A stretch of DNA of 64,000 nucleotides from Aliidiomarina shirensis (GCF_003987345.1 NZ_PIPP01000004.1:62001-126000); one strand, 5' to 3'. Numbered from the stretch's first letter, positions 37,642-46,955 are shown. Translations and numbers: made by a program. Notes: generated by a model not told the origin, from the sequence alone.

Positions 37642-39414
37642 TTAATTACCACCTAACCGGCCCCGTAGCGATTCACGCAAGCGATCTTTAAGTATGTCAC
37701 CGATTTCTAAATCGTCTGGCTCCACTGAAAACAAATCGTTTAACGTTGCATTCTGCTCTCGCGCACCGGCTAAATTACCTACTAACTCCTGTAAACGAGG
37801 ATCCCACTCGGCGGTTGCTTCTCGTACACGAGCATCTAGATCTTGGCGCAACTCGTTCAATTTAGCATCAGCTTCAGCGCTTAAGGCTGTTGTTAAGCCT
37901 TGCTGTAACTGACGATCTAAATCAGAGCGAATACTAAGGCCGGGAGCGCGCATTGCGCCCGAAACACCTACGTTCATATCGAACTCAGTAATTCCTGCAA
38001 GCACATCGCCTAATATTTCAGCCCAACGAGCATCGCCTTGCATTTGCATGGCTACATCTTGCAAGCGCACAACACCGCCACCGCTAATCTGGCCAGCTTC
38101 AACCCCCACTTCACCCTGGGAATTTAAAACGGCACTGAGTAAGCGCGCGGCAACATCGTTTTGCGAAAACAGCTGTTGTTCCGTGAGATTCACACCTTGC
38201 ACCTGCCAACTTTGGCTGCCAGCAAAACCGGCTAAATCACTCAAGGTAAAACGGCCATCAAGGGCAAGTGATTGCCAATACTGCGAAGCAGATGCCGCCA
38301 AAGTATAGGTAGAGGGTGTGCCGCCAATACGGTCATGCTGCCAAGTTAAATTCTGCCACTCAACGCCAATATGTGTATTTGCAAATTGAATATCGGTAAG
38401 TGCTTGCTCAATCAAGAACACTGGACGTTGCTGACGATCAAAATCAATGTAGCGGCCTTCCCAGCGGCTTGGCTTGGTTTCGTCATCTTCGGAGCGCGTA
38501 AGCATTGGCCCAATAAAATCGAAGGCCATGAAGGCATAATTGCTCCACTGCTCTACTACAGGGCCAAACAAGATACCACTTACTTCCGTTAAACTATCCG
38601 GATCAAGCGATAGTAACGAGCGTACCCGAGCGATATCTTGGCCCGGCGCCGCACGCAGCTCTTCCAAATCGGTACGGATAACCTCAACTGCCTGTTCCGA
38701 TGCATTCACAAAAGCGCGCACTGCATCACGGTCGGCACGCATATCATCGCGTAATGTTTCTAGATCTTTCTGTAACTTTACTAGTTCTTCCAAATTTCGC
38801 GGGCGCGTTTCGGTAATCGCCTCCAAACGCGCTTTATATTCATCAAGGGTTTCGCTTTCAGGTAAATTCTCTTTGGCGTTTTCTACCGCCGTTCGCTGCT
38901 GGCGAAAATTATCTTCGATTTGCTCTACCAACATCGGCGTTCGTATTTCACTCCGCTGCAGAATTTGATCAACTGAAGGGATATCAATATTCAAATCAGC
39001 AAAGGTTTGCCGCCAATCGCGTGGTTCGCGCTCAGCTTTATAATCAGCGCGAACTTTACCTGCCTTCTCGCGCGCAACGCCCATTGCAATTCCTGTCATG
39101 CGTAAATCGGTAATGTGAATTCGGCCGATAACAGCATCCCAAAAATACAGCTCTGCGGCCGCGGTATCGGCTTGCAACCGATTCTGTTTCGGCTGTTCGG
39201 GATCGGTAAACTGAATGCCTTCCATACTTACAGCAAAGGGCTGCCAGTTAATCTGCACTTGCGCAATATTCACTTCGGCGCCATTTGCTCTGGTTAATCC
39301 AAACTCCAATCCAGATTTCACTAACGGGCCTGCAAAAGTACGAATGGTGATGGCTAATAACCCAACCACAACAACAAAAGCGATGAGCCCCGGCCAACGA
39401 ATAATGTTCTTCAT
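37642..39414 (-). CDS. TIGR03545 family protein (AsmA-like N-terminus)
   Basis: This is a 590-residue protein of unknown function. It has one N-terminal membrane helix (about 10-30), then a segment resembling the AsmA/DUF748 start (ANGAEVNIAQVQINWQPF...MEGIQFTDP). A charged coiled-coil region covers about 165-260, a beta-rich domain about 300-480, and a second helical tail follows. The pairing with a DUF2062-like membrane protein matches the TIGR03545/TIGR03546 couple of marine gammaproteobacteria. The AsmA resemblance suggests a periplasmic role in envelope lipid or protein handling; this is inference. It overlaps its partner by 4 bp. Confidence 0.8.
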   Translation of the reverse strand: MKNIIRWPGLIAFVVVVGLLAITIRTFAGPLVKSGLEFGLTRANGAEVNIAQVQINWQPFAVSMEGIQFTDPEQPKQNRLQADTAAAELYFWDAVIGRIHITDLRMTGIAMGVAREKAGKVRADYKAEREPRDWRQTFADLNIDIPSVDQILQRSEIRTPMLVEQIEDNFRQQRTAVENAKENLPESETLDEYKARLEAITETRPRNLEELVKLQKDLETLRDDMRADRDAVRAFVNASEQAVEVIRTDLEELRAAPGQDIARVRSLLSLDPDSLTEVSGILFGPVVEQWSNYAFMAFDFIGPMLTRSEDDETKPSRWEGRYIDFDRQQRPVFLIEQALTDIQFANTHIGVEWQNLTWQHDRIGGTPSTYTLAASASQYWQSLALDGRFTLSDLAGFAGSQSWQVQGVNLTEQQLFSQNDVAARLLSAVLNSQGEVGVEAGQISGGGVVRLQDVAMQMQGDARWAEILGDVLAGITEFDMNVGVSGAMRAPGLSIRSDLDRQLQQGLTTALSAEADAKLNELRQDLDARVREATAEWDPRLQELVGNLAGAREQNATLNDLFSVEPDDLEIGDILKDRLRESLRGRLGGN

Positions 39415-39935
39415 AGCGAACCTCCGCGCAATCCACTAATTCTCTGGTAGGTTACGAAAAACTTCGTACCTTTAATCACTTGCACAAAGCGCAGGCGATC
39501 AAACCAAGCTTTTACCCGGCCGCGGTAGGCAACGATAAGGTGATAACTAATGAAGAGCCATGGCACCGCGAACAATAATGCAAACACCACGCTACCCATG
39601 GTTATCGTGTGATTGTATTGTAGCAACCGTGCCAAGGGGCTTTCATACAAGCCAATCCACAAGCCTTGCAATGCTTCCGCTTGTAAAATCGTTTCACCTA
39701 AATAATCGAACACTGGGTCGATTAAATAAGCGATACCGGAAAACAGCGCGAATGACACCAAAAAACCGGCGAAGTTAATGCGCAACGAAAGGGCCAAAAA
39801 TAGAATCAGTATATTGTGTAAGCTAAACAAAGGCGTAAGCCCGAGGAACATTCCTAACACAAATGCCCAAGCGAGCGCCCAAGGGCTGGTTTCGGCATTC
39901 AAAGCTTTTAATAACTTTGCTAATAACGTAATCAT
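39411..39935 (-). CDS. TIGR03546 family membrane protein (DUF2062-like)
   Basis: This 174-residue protein has about four membrane helices. The N-terminal half (ALAWAFVLGMFLGLTPLFSL, then LALSLRINFAGFLVSFALFSG) resembles DUF2062 proteins, and length and context fit TIGR03546. Its stop overlaps the start of the TIGR03545 gene by 4 bp, implying obligate co-expression. The ATG follows AAAGGAG at 7-nt spacing. No catalytic motif is visible; it could anchor or gate its partner in the inner membrane. Confidence 0.8.
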   Translation of the reverse strand: MITLLAKLLKALNAETSPWALAWAFVLGMFLGLTPLFSLHNILILFLALSLRINFAGFLVSFALFSGIAYLIDPVFDYLGETILQAEALQGLWIGLYESPLARLLQYNHTITMGSVVFALLFAVPWLFISYHLIVAYRGRVKAWFDRLRFVQVIKGTKFFVTYQRISGLRGGSL

Positions 39936-39972
39936 TCATGTGCTCCTTTCGATACGTTAAACTCCACTATCC

Positions 39973-41058
39973 TTACAGCTTAGCACCCAGTGCTTTGGCT
40001 AGCTCGGCTGTTTGCGCACTTTTTTCAGAACTGCCAGCATGCCAACCGTGTAAATTTTCCTGTAGCAACGCAGTTAACGCTTGAATGTGCTGCTCATCAG
40101 CATTCAAGCATGGGATGTATTCAAACCGCTCACCACCACTTTCCATAAAGTACTCACGGTTCTCTTCACCAATTTCTTCAATCGTTTCCAGGCAATCGGA
40201 AGAGAATCCAGGGCAAACCACCTGCAATGATTTCACACCTTGTTCTGGTAGCGCTTTTAACGTCATGTCGGTATATGGCTGCAACCATTCTTCACGGCCA
40301 AAGCGAGATTGGAATGTCGTCATAAATTCGTCTTTCCCCAACCCTAGATTCTCGGCTACCAAACGCGTAGTTTTGTAGCATTCACAATGATAAGGGTCGC
40401 CGCGATCAAGATATTTCTTCGGCACGCCGTGATAGGAAAATATCAGCTTGTCAGCACGGCCATGCGCATCCCAATGCGCTCGAATCTTATCGGCAACGGC
40501 TTGAATGTAGGCTGGGTAATCATGGTAATGGCTAATGAAACGTAAATCAGGCAACCAACGACGAACGGTAAAATCATGGCTAATCGCATCAAATGTTGAA
40601 GCACTCGTAGATGCCGAGTATTGCGGGTACAACGGCAGTACTACCAACTTGCGTACGCCTTGCTCTAATAACTTATCAATTGCACTGTGAATTGAAGGAT
40701 TGCCATATCGCATACCAAATTCAACGACGATATCATTACCGTAAATTTTTTCTAGCTCAGTGCGCACACCATCTGCTTGCGCCTGAGTATTAAACAACAA
40801 AGGCGAGCCCTGCTCTGTCCATACGGTACTGTAGGCTTCCGCTGAGCGGCGGGGGCGAATACGCAAAATTACGCCATGTAATATAACTTTCCAAAGCAAA
40901 CGTGGAACTTCGACAACCCGAGGATCTGAGAGGAATTCAGCTAAATATTTTCGCAGTGCTTTTGGCGTTGCCGCATCAGGTGTGCCAAGATTAGTGAGTA
41001 GCACGCCAATTTTTGGAACCTGGTTATGGCTGAAGTTCTTAGAGCCTTGAAATTTCAT
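39973..41058 (-). CDS. hemH: Ferrochelatase
   Basis: HemH inserts Fe2+ into protoporphyrin IX, the last step of protoheme synthesis. In the 361-residue protein are VGVLLTNLGTPDA-like (here KIGVLLTNLGTPD), FLSDPRVVE, the catalytic His in IFSYHGVPKKYLD, and the C-terminal VVCPGFSSDCLETIEEIGEE with the second-site Glu residues. It is about 40 residues longer than E. coli HemH, with a Ser/Ala-rich tail. It is transcribed away from the ATP-grasp gene across a 99-bp gap. Confidence 0.95.
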   Translation of the reverse strand: MKFQGSKNFSHNQVPKIGVLLTNLGTPDAATPKALRKYLAEFLSDPRVVEVPRLLWKVILHGVILRIRPRRSAEAYSTVWTEQGSPLLFNTQAQADGVRTELEKIYGNDIVVEFGMRYGNPSIHSAIDKLLEQGVRKLVVLPLYPQYSASTSASTFDAISHDFTVRRWLPDLRFISHYHDYPAYIQAVADKIRAHWDAHGRADKLIFSYHGVPKKYLDRGDPYHCECYKTTRLVAENLGLGKDEFMTTFQSRFGREEWLQPYTDMTLKALPEQGVKSLQVVCPGFSSDCLETIEEIGEENREYFMESGGERFEYIPCLNADEQHIQALTALLQENLHGWHAGSSEKSAQTAELAKALGAKL

Positions 41059-41157
41059 GTAAAATATTCCTTATAAAGCGCTTGCTAATAACGCAGTTTT
41101 CAGCGATAAATCGCCCCGACAAACGCGGCGTTTGGTAACTCAGTACAAGGTACAATA

Positions 41158-42621
41158 ATGCACAATGCACCCCTAATTATTATTGATGATATTGCTGATT
41201 GGCAGCCCTATCATCCGAGCCAATCCATTATCAGTGCGGCTGATTATATTCAGCAAGCCGGTAAACATCGTGGCCCCATTATCAACCTGTGTGGCGATTT
41301 GAGCTACTTATCCACTGGGTATTACGTGAGCTTGCTTGCTGAAGCCAGAAGCCAACGCGCGTTGCCATCCGTTTCGGCTATTAACGATCTCGCGAATCTA
41401 TCGCATTATCAACTGTTCCTGAATGATAATACCAAGATATTGAATCGTTTCGTTGCTCAGCATCAACCTGAGAATCCAAAACATGTGCGTTTATTACTAT
41501 GTTTTGGCCGTACCGCGTATCCTGAGCTAGAAGATCTCGCTCGGCACACGTTTGAAGCTTACCCATGCCCACTGCTTGAAGTTGAGTTTTCATTTGAAGG
41601 TAGATGGCATCTCAATGCTATACGTAATCGTGCGCTTTCGGATCTAAATGATGATGAACAAACCTTATTTGGCGAATCGCTAGAATATTTTTCCAAACGC
41701 GTATGGCGTAAAGCCCGCAGCCGCAAAGAATACCGTTATGATTTGGCCATCTTGCATGACCCGAACGAACGTATTCCAACCAGTGATAAAAAAGCACTGC
41801 AAAAATTCATTCGCGCCGCGCGTGAAAATGATATTGATGCGGAACTGATTACTGCGGCTGATTTTAACCGATTATTAGAATTTGATGCGTTGTTTATTCG
41901 CGAAACTACCCGAATAAACCACTATACCTATCATTTCGCGAAAAAAGCGGAAGCAAATGGCCTAGTGGTTATCGATCATCCAGATTCGATTTTGCGCTGC
42001 GCCAACAAAGTGTTTCTAAATGAAATGCTAGAAAAAAATAAAATACCGCGGCCGCGTACCGAGTTATTGGTAATGGGCAACAATATAGATTACCGCGCCA
42101 TCGGCGAACGCTTTGGTTATCCTGTGGTATTAAAAATTCCAGATGGTTCATTTTCTATTGGCGTTGAGAAAGCGCGTGATGATGAAGAGTTTCAAAAGGT
42201 AGCTGAAGGCCTCTTCAAAACCTCTACGATTCTGTTAGTGCAAGAGTTTCTGCCAACCGATTTCGATTGGCGAATTGGGGTTATCAATAACCGAGCAATT
42301 TACGCCTGCAAATATCTGATGGCCCGTAACCATTGGCAAATTTACAATCACAGTAGTGAAACTTCGCGCGGTAAAAGCGGCGGCTTTGAATACTTTGGTG
42401 TTCATCAGGTGCCAAAAGAAGTAGTAAAAATTGCATTACAAGCCACACGGCTTGTAGGTGATGGCTTATATGGTGTGGATATCAAAGAAACGGCGAATGG
42501 CCCTGTTATCATCGAAATCAATGATAACCCTTCAATTGATAGTGGTGTTGAAGATGGCTACTTGGGTGATGAATTGTACCGGATTATTATGGACGATTTC
42601 CTGCGCCGCATCGAAGATTAA
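41158..42621 (+). CDS. RimK-like ATP-grasp ligase with RLAN N-terminal domain
   Basis: This 487-residue protein has an N-terminal domain (about 1-160, beginning LIIIDDIADWQPY) of the type found before RimK-like ATP-grasp enzymes. The ATP-grasp domain follows (about 200-487): FGYPVVLKIPDGSFSIGV, LVQEFLPTDFDWRIGVIN and the metal-binding ADP/Mg loop GPVIIEINDNPSIDSG. ATP-grasp ligases of this kind join a carboxylate to an amine through an acyl phosphate, for example adding amino acids to a protein or small molecule. The substrate is unknown. The GNAT gene begins 9 bp later. The SD is CAAGG before the ATG. Confidence 0.86.
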   Translation: MHNAPLIIIDDIADWQPYHPSQSIISAADYIQQAGKHRGPIINLCGDLSYLSTGYYVSLLAEARSQRALPSVSAINDLANLSHYQLFLNDNTKILNRFVAQHQPENPKHVRLLLCFGRTAYPELEDLARHTFEAYPCPLLEVEFSFEGRWHLNAIRNRALSDLNDDEQTLFGESLEYFSKRVWRKARSRKEYRYDLAILHDPNERIPTSDKKALQKFIRAARENDIDAELITAADFNRLLEFDALFIRETTRINHYTYHFAKKAEANGLVVIDHPDSILRCANKVFLNEMLEKNKIPRPRTELLVMGNNIDYRAIGERFGYPVVLKIPDGSFSIGVEKARDDEEFQKVAEGLFKTSTILLVQEFLPTDFDWRIGVINNRAIYACKYLMARNHWQIYNHSSETSRGKSGGFEYFGVHQVPKEVVKIALQATRLVGDGLYGVDIKETANGPVIIEINDNPSIDSGVEDGYLGDELYRIIMDDFLRRIED

Positions 42622-42630
42622 GGTAGCATC

Positions 42631-43086
42631 ATGAACGTTACTATTCGGCGGGCAACCAACACCGATTTGAGCGCGTTAGTTACATTAGAAAATAACTCTT
42701 TTAACTACGATCAAATTGGTTTGCGCTCGTTTGCGCATTTACTAAAGCAGCGGAGTTCGCTGCTTTGGTGCGCTGAAGCCGATCAACAAATTATTGGCTA
42801 TGCCATTATTCTTACGCGGAAAAACAGCCGGAAGTGGCGTATTTACTCGATAGCTATTGCCCCAGAAGCTCGGGGAAAAGGTATCGGTAAGGCGCTCATG
42901 CTCGAAGTAATCGAAAGCGCAAAAACTGCTTCTGTAAGTGCGCTATCACTCGAAGTAAAATGTGATAACAAGGGTGCCATTGAGCTTTATCGCCAACTCG
43001 GGTTCGAAGTAATTGATCTATTACCAGAGTATTATTCCGACGGTACCGATGGTTACCGCTTGCAACGTACACTCGAACCGCAATAA
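42631..43086 (+). CDS. GNAT-family N-acetyltransferase
   Basis: This 151-residue acetyltransferase resembles RimI. The acetyl-CoA pyrophosphate loop is seen as IAPEARGKGIGKALML (about 76-91, the R/Q-x-x-G-x-G/A form), followed by LSLEVKCDNKGAIELYRQLGF, the C-terminal motif B. It lies 9 bp after the ATP-grasp gene and is almost certainly co-translated. ATP-grasp/GNAT pairs are known from peptide- and metabolite-modifying clusters, so it may acetylate the ligase product. That role is inference. Confidence 0.87.
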   Translation: MNVTIRRATNTDLSALVTLENNSFNYDQIGLRSFAHLLKQRSSLLWCAEADQQIIGYAIILTRKNSRKWRIYSIAIAPEARGKGIGKALMLEVIESAKTASVSALSLEVKCDNKGAIELYRQLGFEVIDLLPEYYSDGTDGYRLQRTLEPQ

Positions 43087-43184
43087 GAACTCTCTAAACG
43101 TAAGCGTTTGCGGTGATCATTTGCCCAAACGCTCACGTATCCGCTATTCTGGTAATCTAATTCATCTGCAGCAACGGAGTACTG

Positions 43185-44345
43185 ATGAACAACTTCAGTT
43201 TTTATAACCCAACCAAAATTCTTTTTGGTGAAGGGCAAATAGCAAATATTGGTAAAGAAATTCCAGAAGATGCGCGCGTCATGCTTGCCTACGGCGGCGG
43301 CAGCATTAAAAGTAATGGCGTTTACCAACAAATCATCGATGCTATTGGTAATCGAATCGTGTGCGAGTTTTCTGGCATCGAAGCAAACCCTGAGTTCGAA
43401 ACACTTTGCCGTGCCGCCGATGAAGTAAATGAACATAAAGTAGATTTTATTCTAGCCGCCGGTGGCGGCTCGGTAGTGGATGGCGTTAAATTCATTGCTG
43501 CAGCAGCTAACTTTGCTGGTGATCGTTGGGAAATTTTAACCAAGGGTGGCAAGGGCATAGAATCAGCCATTGCTTTTGGTAGCGTTTTAACGCTGCCAGC
43601 TACGGGTTCAGAAATGAACAGTGGTTCGGTGGTTACACGGGCAGAATATAAAGCAAAGCTACCATTTGGCAGCCCATTGGTGTTTCCACAATTCTCAGTG
43701 CTTGACCCAACCACCACATACACCTTGCCGATTCGGCAAGTGATTAATGGCGTTATCGACCCATTCACTCATGTGATGGAACAATACCTCACTTATCCTG
43801 TAGGCGCGCATTTGCAAGACCGGTTAGCTGAAGCTATTTTGCAAACCTTGATTGATATCGGGCCAGAAGCGCTAGCACAGCCAGAAAACTATGAGATTCG
43901 GGCGAATATTATGTGGTGTGCCACCATGGCCCTCAACGGTTTGATTGGTGTTGGCGTTCCTCAAGATTGGTCAACCCACATGATTGGCCATGAGCTCACC
44001 GCATTGTATGGCTTAGATCATGCGCAAACATTGGCTGTTGTATTACCGGCGAACCTGCGGGTACGTAAAGCCGATAAGCTCGCAAAACTAAGTCAGTTCG
44101 CCGAGCGCGTGTGGGGCATTACTGAAGGTAGCGACGATGAAAAAGCGGAAGCGGCTATTGCTAAAACGGAAGAATTCTTCCGTAACTTGGGCGCTGGCAC
44201 GCGAATCGAAGATTACGATTTAGAGCCCTCAGTAATCAATACCATTATTAAGCAATTAGAATCACACGGCATGGTAAAGCTTGGCGAAAACAAAGATGTA
44301 ACGCCAGAAGTTAGCCGCAAAATTTTAGAAGCAGCGCTTCGTTAA
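43185..44345 (+). CDS. yqhD: NADPH-dependent iron-containing alcohol/aldehyde reductase (YqhD type)
   Basis: YqhD reduces toxic aldehydes with NADPH. The 386-residue protein starts NFSFYNPTKILFGEGQ. It has the cofactor motif AYGGGSIKSNGVY and AAGGGSVVDGVKF (GGGS), LPATGSEMNSGSV, and metal ligands Asp and His in INGVIDPFTHVMEQ, HMIGHELTALYGLDHAQTLAV (several His). The SD is CGGAG before the ATG. It stands alone between the GNAT gene and a strong terminator. Confidence 0.92.
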   Translation: MNNFSFYNPTKILFGEGQIANIGKEIPEDARVMLAYGGGSIKSNGVYQQIIDAIGNRIVCEFSGIEANPEFETLCRAADEVNEHKVDFILAAGGGSVVDGVKFIAAAANFAGDRWEILTKGGKGIESAIAFGSVLTLPATGSEMNSGSVVTRAEYKAKLPFGSPLVFPQFSVLDPTTTYTLPIRQVINGVIDPFTHVMEQYLTYPVGAHLQDRLAEAILQTLIDIGPEALAQPENYEIRANIMWCATMALNGLIGVGVPQDWSTHMIGHELTALYGLDHAQTLAVVLPANLRVRKADKLAKLSQFAERVWGITEGSDDEKAEAAIAKTEEFFRNLGAGTRIEDYDLEPSVINTIIKQLESHGMVKLGENKDVTPEVSRKILEAALR

Positions 44346-44368
44346 AACAGTAAATTTCTACGCTTGAT

Positions 44369-44400
44369 AAAAAACGGGGTGCGAAAGCACCCCGTTTTTT
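44369..44400. terminator. Bidirectional terminator after yqhD
   Basis: AAAAAACGGGGTGC-GAAA-GCACCCCGTTTTTT is a perfect hairpin with a GAAA tetraloop and A/T flanks. It serves yqhD and the convergent orphan gene. Confidence 0.94.
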
Positions 44401-44419
44401 ATTTGTCTGATATACCTAT

Positions 44420-45553
44420 TTACATTCCTGAACCGCAAGGCACGATATCTCTCACTACCGTTGTTGAGCACTGCCGAGTTTCTATGCTTGTAGAACATGT
44501 ACGCAGGTTTGTCCGCCGCTCGCAAACATCATACGTTAAATCTTGCCAAGCTAGTGGGGGGCTATCAAGTGGTTCGCTGATCGAAACGGTCGTTCCATGC
44601 GAAGGGTCATTCAGGAGTTCTGATAAACACCCAATGTCCGACATTGTAAGATTAACATTCGCACCATCCCCGGTAACTCCAAGCAGCGAACGGCCTGCAA
44701 TTACTGAGCCTCCTCGCTGTAAAGAAAACTCGAGGTGAAATGGTTCTACGCCGCCCACACTCGGATTTCCATGATAATCCACTTGAAACATTAATCGATT
44801 ATCTTCTGCCGGTTCGCCGAACGAAATAACGTGGTTTAACGCTCGTTCAATGTAGTTAAAGTTCACTGAGGAACTATAACCTGTGGGCGTGGTGATATCG
44901 AAGCCTCGAGATTGGTCACGCATACTGGAAACAGCACCTCGAAAACTAGAGTTTTCAAGCTGGGAAGAAATGGCATCAGCCATATAGTCGTGTAGATCGT
45001 GTTTAAACTCGTCATCAATTAGGTACTGCACTGGGCTTGCACTGCAATCTTGAGGTGATTCATCGCCAGTTGCGGCTGAAAAAAGATTTAACTCACCAGA
45101 AGGATTAAACGAATTACCCTTTTGAGCTGCATAAACTGCATCTCGCACCACTTGATGATATTGAAAAAAAGTAGCCGTAATATCATTCTCAAGGCTGGTT
45201 AAACTCAAGGGTTGTATAACCGGATTCTTATCATCACACCAAGTATCGAAACACGAATATTGAATTCCAAATTTCCAAGATTGTTCAGTGGTTGGATTAG
45301 CGACAATAATAGTTCTATTTGCACCGATACAAGAAACATTACTCTGGGTGGGATCTGTTCTGGGAGAATCTTTGATCACACATTCTGGAACCCGAGCTTC
45401 TCGTCGCGCAATCCATTCAGCTTTATTAGTATCACAGGTATCACAAGCAAAAATATCGTCGCCTGGCGGAGTTGCCTGCGCCTCAGCGGTGGTGTGAAAG
45501 AACGAGAATCCGATAACCAAAAAAAAACTAAACAAGCTTTTTTTTATATCCAT
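44420..45553 (-). CDS. Secreted cysteine-containing protein of unknown function
   Basis: I do not recognise this 377-residue protein. A signal peptide (about 1-25, MDIKKSLFSFFLVIGF...TTAEA) predicts export. Cysteines cluster at the N-terminus (IFACDTCDTNKAEW, with the CxxC) and the C-terminus (CERRTNLRTCSTSIETRQC...VVRDIVPCGSG), suggesting disulfides. The middle has no repeats. The longer frame to 45637 adds a non-signal leader, so I start at the ATG 45551-45553 behind AAGGA. Homopolymer runs of A8 and T9 lie in codons 3-12. AT-richness around its start and the lack of recognisable relatives suggest an accessory gene. Confidence 0.65.
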   Translation of the reverse strand: MDIKKSLFSFFLVIGFSFFHTTAEAQATPPGDDIFACDTCDTNKAEWIARREARVPECVIKDSPRTDPTQSNVSCIGANRTIIVANPTTEQSWKFGIQYSCFDTWCDDKNPVIQPLSLTSLENDITATFFQYHQVVRDAVYAAQKGNSFNPSGELNLFSAATGDESPQDCSASPVQYLIDDEFKHDLHDYMADAISSQLENSSFRGAVSSMRDQSRGFDITTPTGYSSSVNFNYIERALNHVISFGEPAEDNRLMFQVDYHGNPSVGGVEPFHLEFSLQRGGSVIAGRSLLGVTGDGANVNLTMSDIGCLSELLNDPSHGTTVSISEPLDSPPLAWQDLTYDVCERRTNLRTCSTSIETRQCSTTVVRDIVPCGSGM

Positions 45554-45678
45554 GTTGTTAATATCCTTGTGTTTAATATCGATGAGCTCGATAAATACTC
45601 GCCTAGAATTTCTAACACAACCGTTACATTTGAGCAAACCTTAAACATATCAGCGCACCGCAACTATCTCACTCATTT

Positions 45679-46743
45679 CTAATCCAGCCAATATTCTCGG
45701 TTAACTTTCAGAATTCGGTTGCCATCACTTTTATAGCGCTGCATGATTTTTTCAATCGGCTCAGCTATTTGGCTAAGTTCTCGGCTTTGCAAGTAATCAG
45801 GATTGTATAGCTTAGAAGCGCTCCGTTCTCCCAGATCACAGGCGAAGGTGACAATCGTTTTACCCGGCTCTCGGTGCAGTGCTGCAAAAAATGCTGCGGC
45901 CACGTTCAAAGCCGAACTACTACCCAACACAATACCATCTTGTTCACGGACAAAATTAGCGATGCTCACTAAATCTTGATCCGGTAAATTCAGGGCATAA
46001 TCAATTTTCGCCTGCCGGAAATTTTCAACTAAGCGCATGATACCAATGCCCTCTGTCATCGAACCGCCGGCAGATTTATATTCACCACTGCGCAAAAATT
46101 CAAAACTGCCGGAGCCATCTGGGTCAGCCAACCAAATTTCAATGTTTGGGTTTTGCTCTTTTAAATATCGTGAATTGCCACCAATAGTGCCGCCGGTACC
46201 CGATACCGACACCAAAATATCGACGTTTCCTTCGGTTTGTTGCCAAATCTCAGGGCCAGTATGCAAGTAATGGGCCCGCATATTGCTGGTGTTTTCAAAT
46301 TGATTCGCCCACCAGAAATTATCATTCTCTTCTGCTATGCGCCTTGCCGTATGGTAGAAATGCTCTCGGTTCTTGAACGGCACAGGCGGAACAGCCTTCA
46401 GCCGCGCGCCATGAAGCTCGATCATCTTGGTTTTTTCTGGTGTTTGATCATTGGGCATTACCACCAATAAATCATACCCAAGCGATTTTGCCACCACGGC
46501 CAAACCAATACCGGTATTTCCCGCCGTACCCTCTACAATGCTCATGCCCGGCTGCAACTCGCCACTATCAATCGCATCTTTAACCAATTGCAAAGCTGCA
46601 CGATCTTTAATCGACCCACCGGGATTTTGATATTCACACTTAACATAAATATCAGAACCTGAAATCTTCGATAGTGATTGAATTTTCAACAGATCAGTAT
46701 TCCCAATCATATCGGTTTGCCGATCTACTACGCGAGATACCAT
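45679..46743 (-). CDS. PLP-dependent cysteine synthase-like enzyme
   Basis: This 354-residue fold-type II PLP enzyme has the PLP lysine in EYQNPGGSIKDRAAL (about 43), the Asn loop VEGTAGNTGIGLA, the phosphate loop SVSGTGGTIGG and a C-terminal Ser loop VLGSSSALNVAAA. These are the marks of O-acetylserine sulfhydrylase/cystathionine beta-synthase relatives. It is about 30 residues longer than CysK and has MIGNTDLL instead of the usual IGNTPLV, so it may use another acceptor. It is monocistronic, with AAAGG before the ATG. Confidence 0.87.
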   Translation of the reverse strand: MVSRVVDRQTDMIGNTDLLKIQSLSKISGSDIYVKCEYQNPGGSIKDRAALQLVKDAIDSGELQPGMSIVEGTAGNTGIGLAVVAKSLGYDLLVVMPNDQTPEKTKMIELHGARLKAVPPVPFKNREHFYHTARRIAEENDNFWWANQFENTSNMRAHYLHTGPEIWQQTEGNVDILVSVSGTGGTIGGNSRYLKEQNPNIEIWLADPDGSGSFEFLRSGEYKSAGGSMTEGIGIMRLVENFRQAKIDYALNLPDQDLVSIANFVREQDGIVLGSSSALNVAAAFFAALHREPGKTIVTFACDLGERSASKLYNPDYLQSRELSQIAEPIEKIMQRYKSDGNRILKVNREYWLD

Positions 46744-46824
46744 TTATTTTTCCTTTTATCTTAAGCGCCAACAGGTAAGCTAAGGCGGAAAATCAGTTGC
46801 AGCCCCAAATCATGCACTCGTCTT

Positions 46825-46858
46825 TGCAGACAGCGAGCTTGTGCAGACAGCGAGCTTG
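46825..46858. repeat. Perfect 17-bp tandem duplication
   Basis: TGCAGACAGCGAGCTTG occurs twice with no gap, about 80-115 bp upstream of the cysteine-synthase-like gene (minus strand), in the 395-bp gap before the cold-shock gene. It looks like a recent slippage or duplication event. Confidence 0.9.
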
Positions 46859-46955
46859 GTAAGCTAATGGGGCGCCACCTAATATGCTTCATTATAACGG
46901 TTTTAGATATGCGATGTTGAGAACGAAATAGAATATAAAATAAGCGACAAAAAAA

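Noticed and set aside
41151-41156. TACAAT before the ATP-grasp ATG as a -10
   Set aside because: It lies between the SD (AAGG) and the ATG, so a start there would remove the ribosome site.
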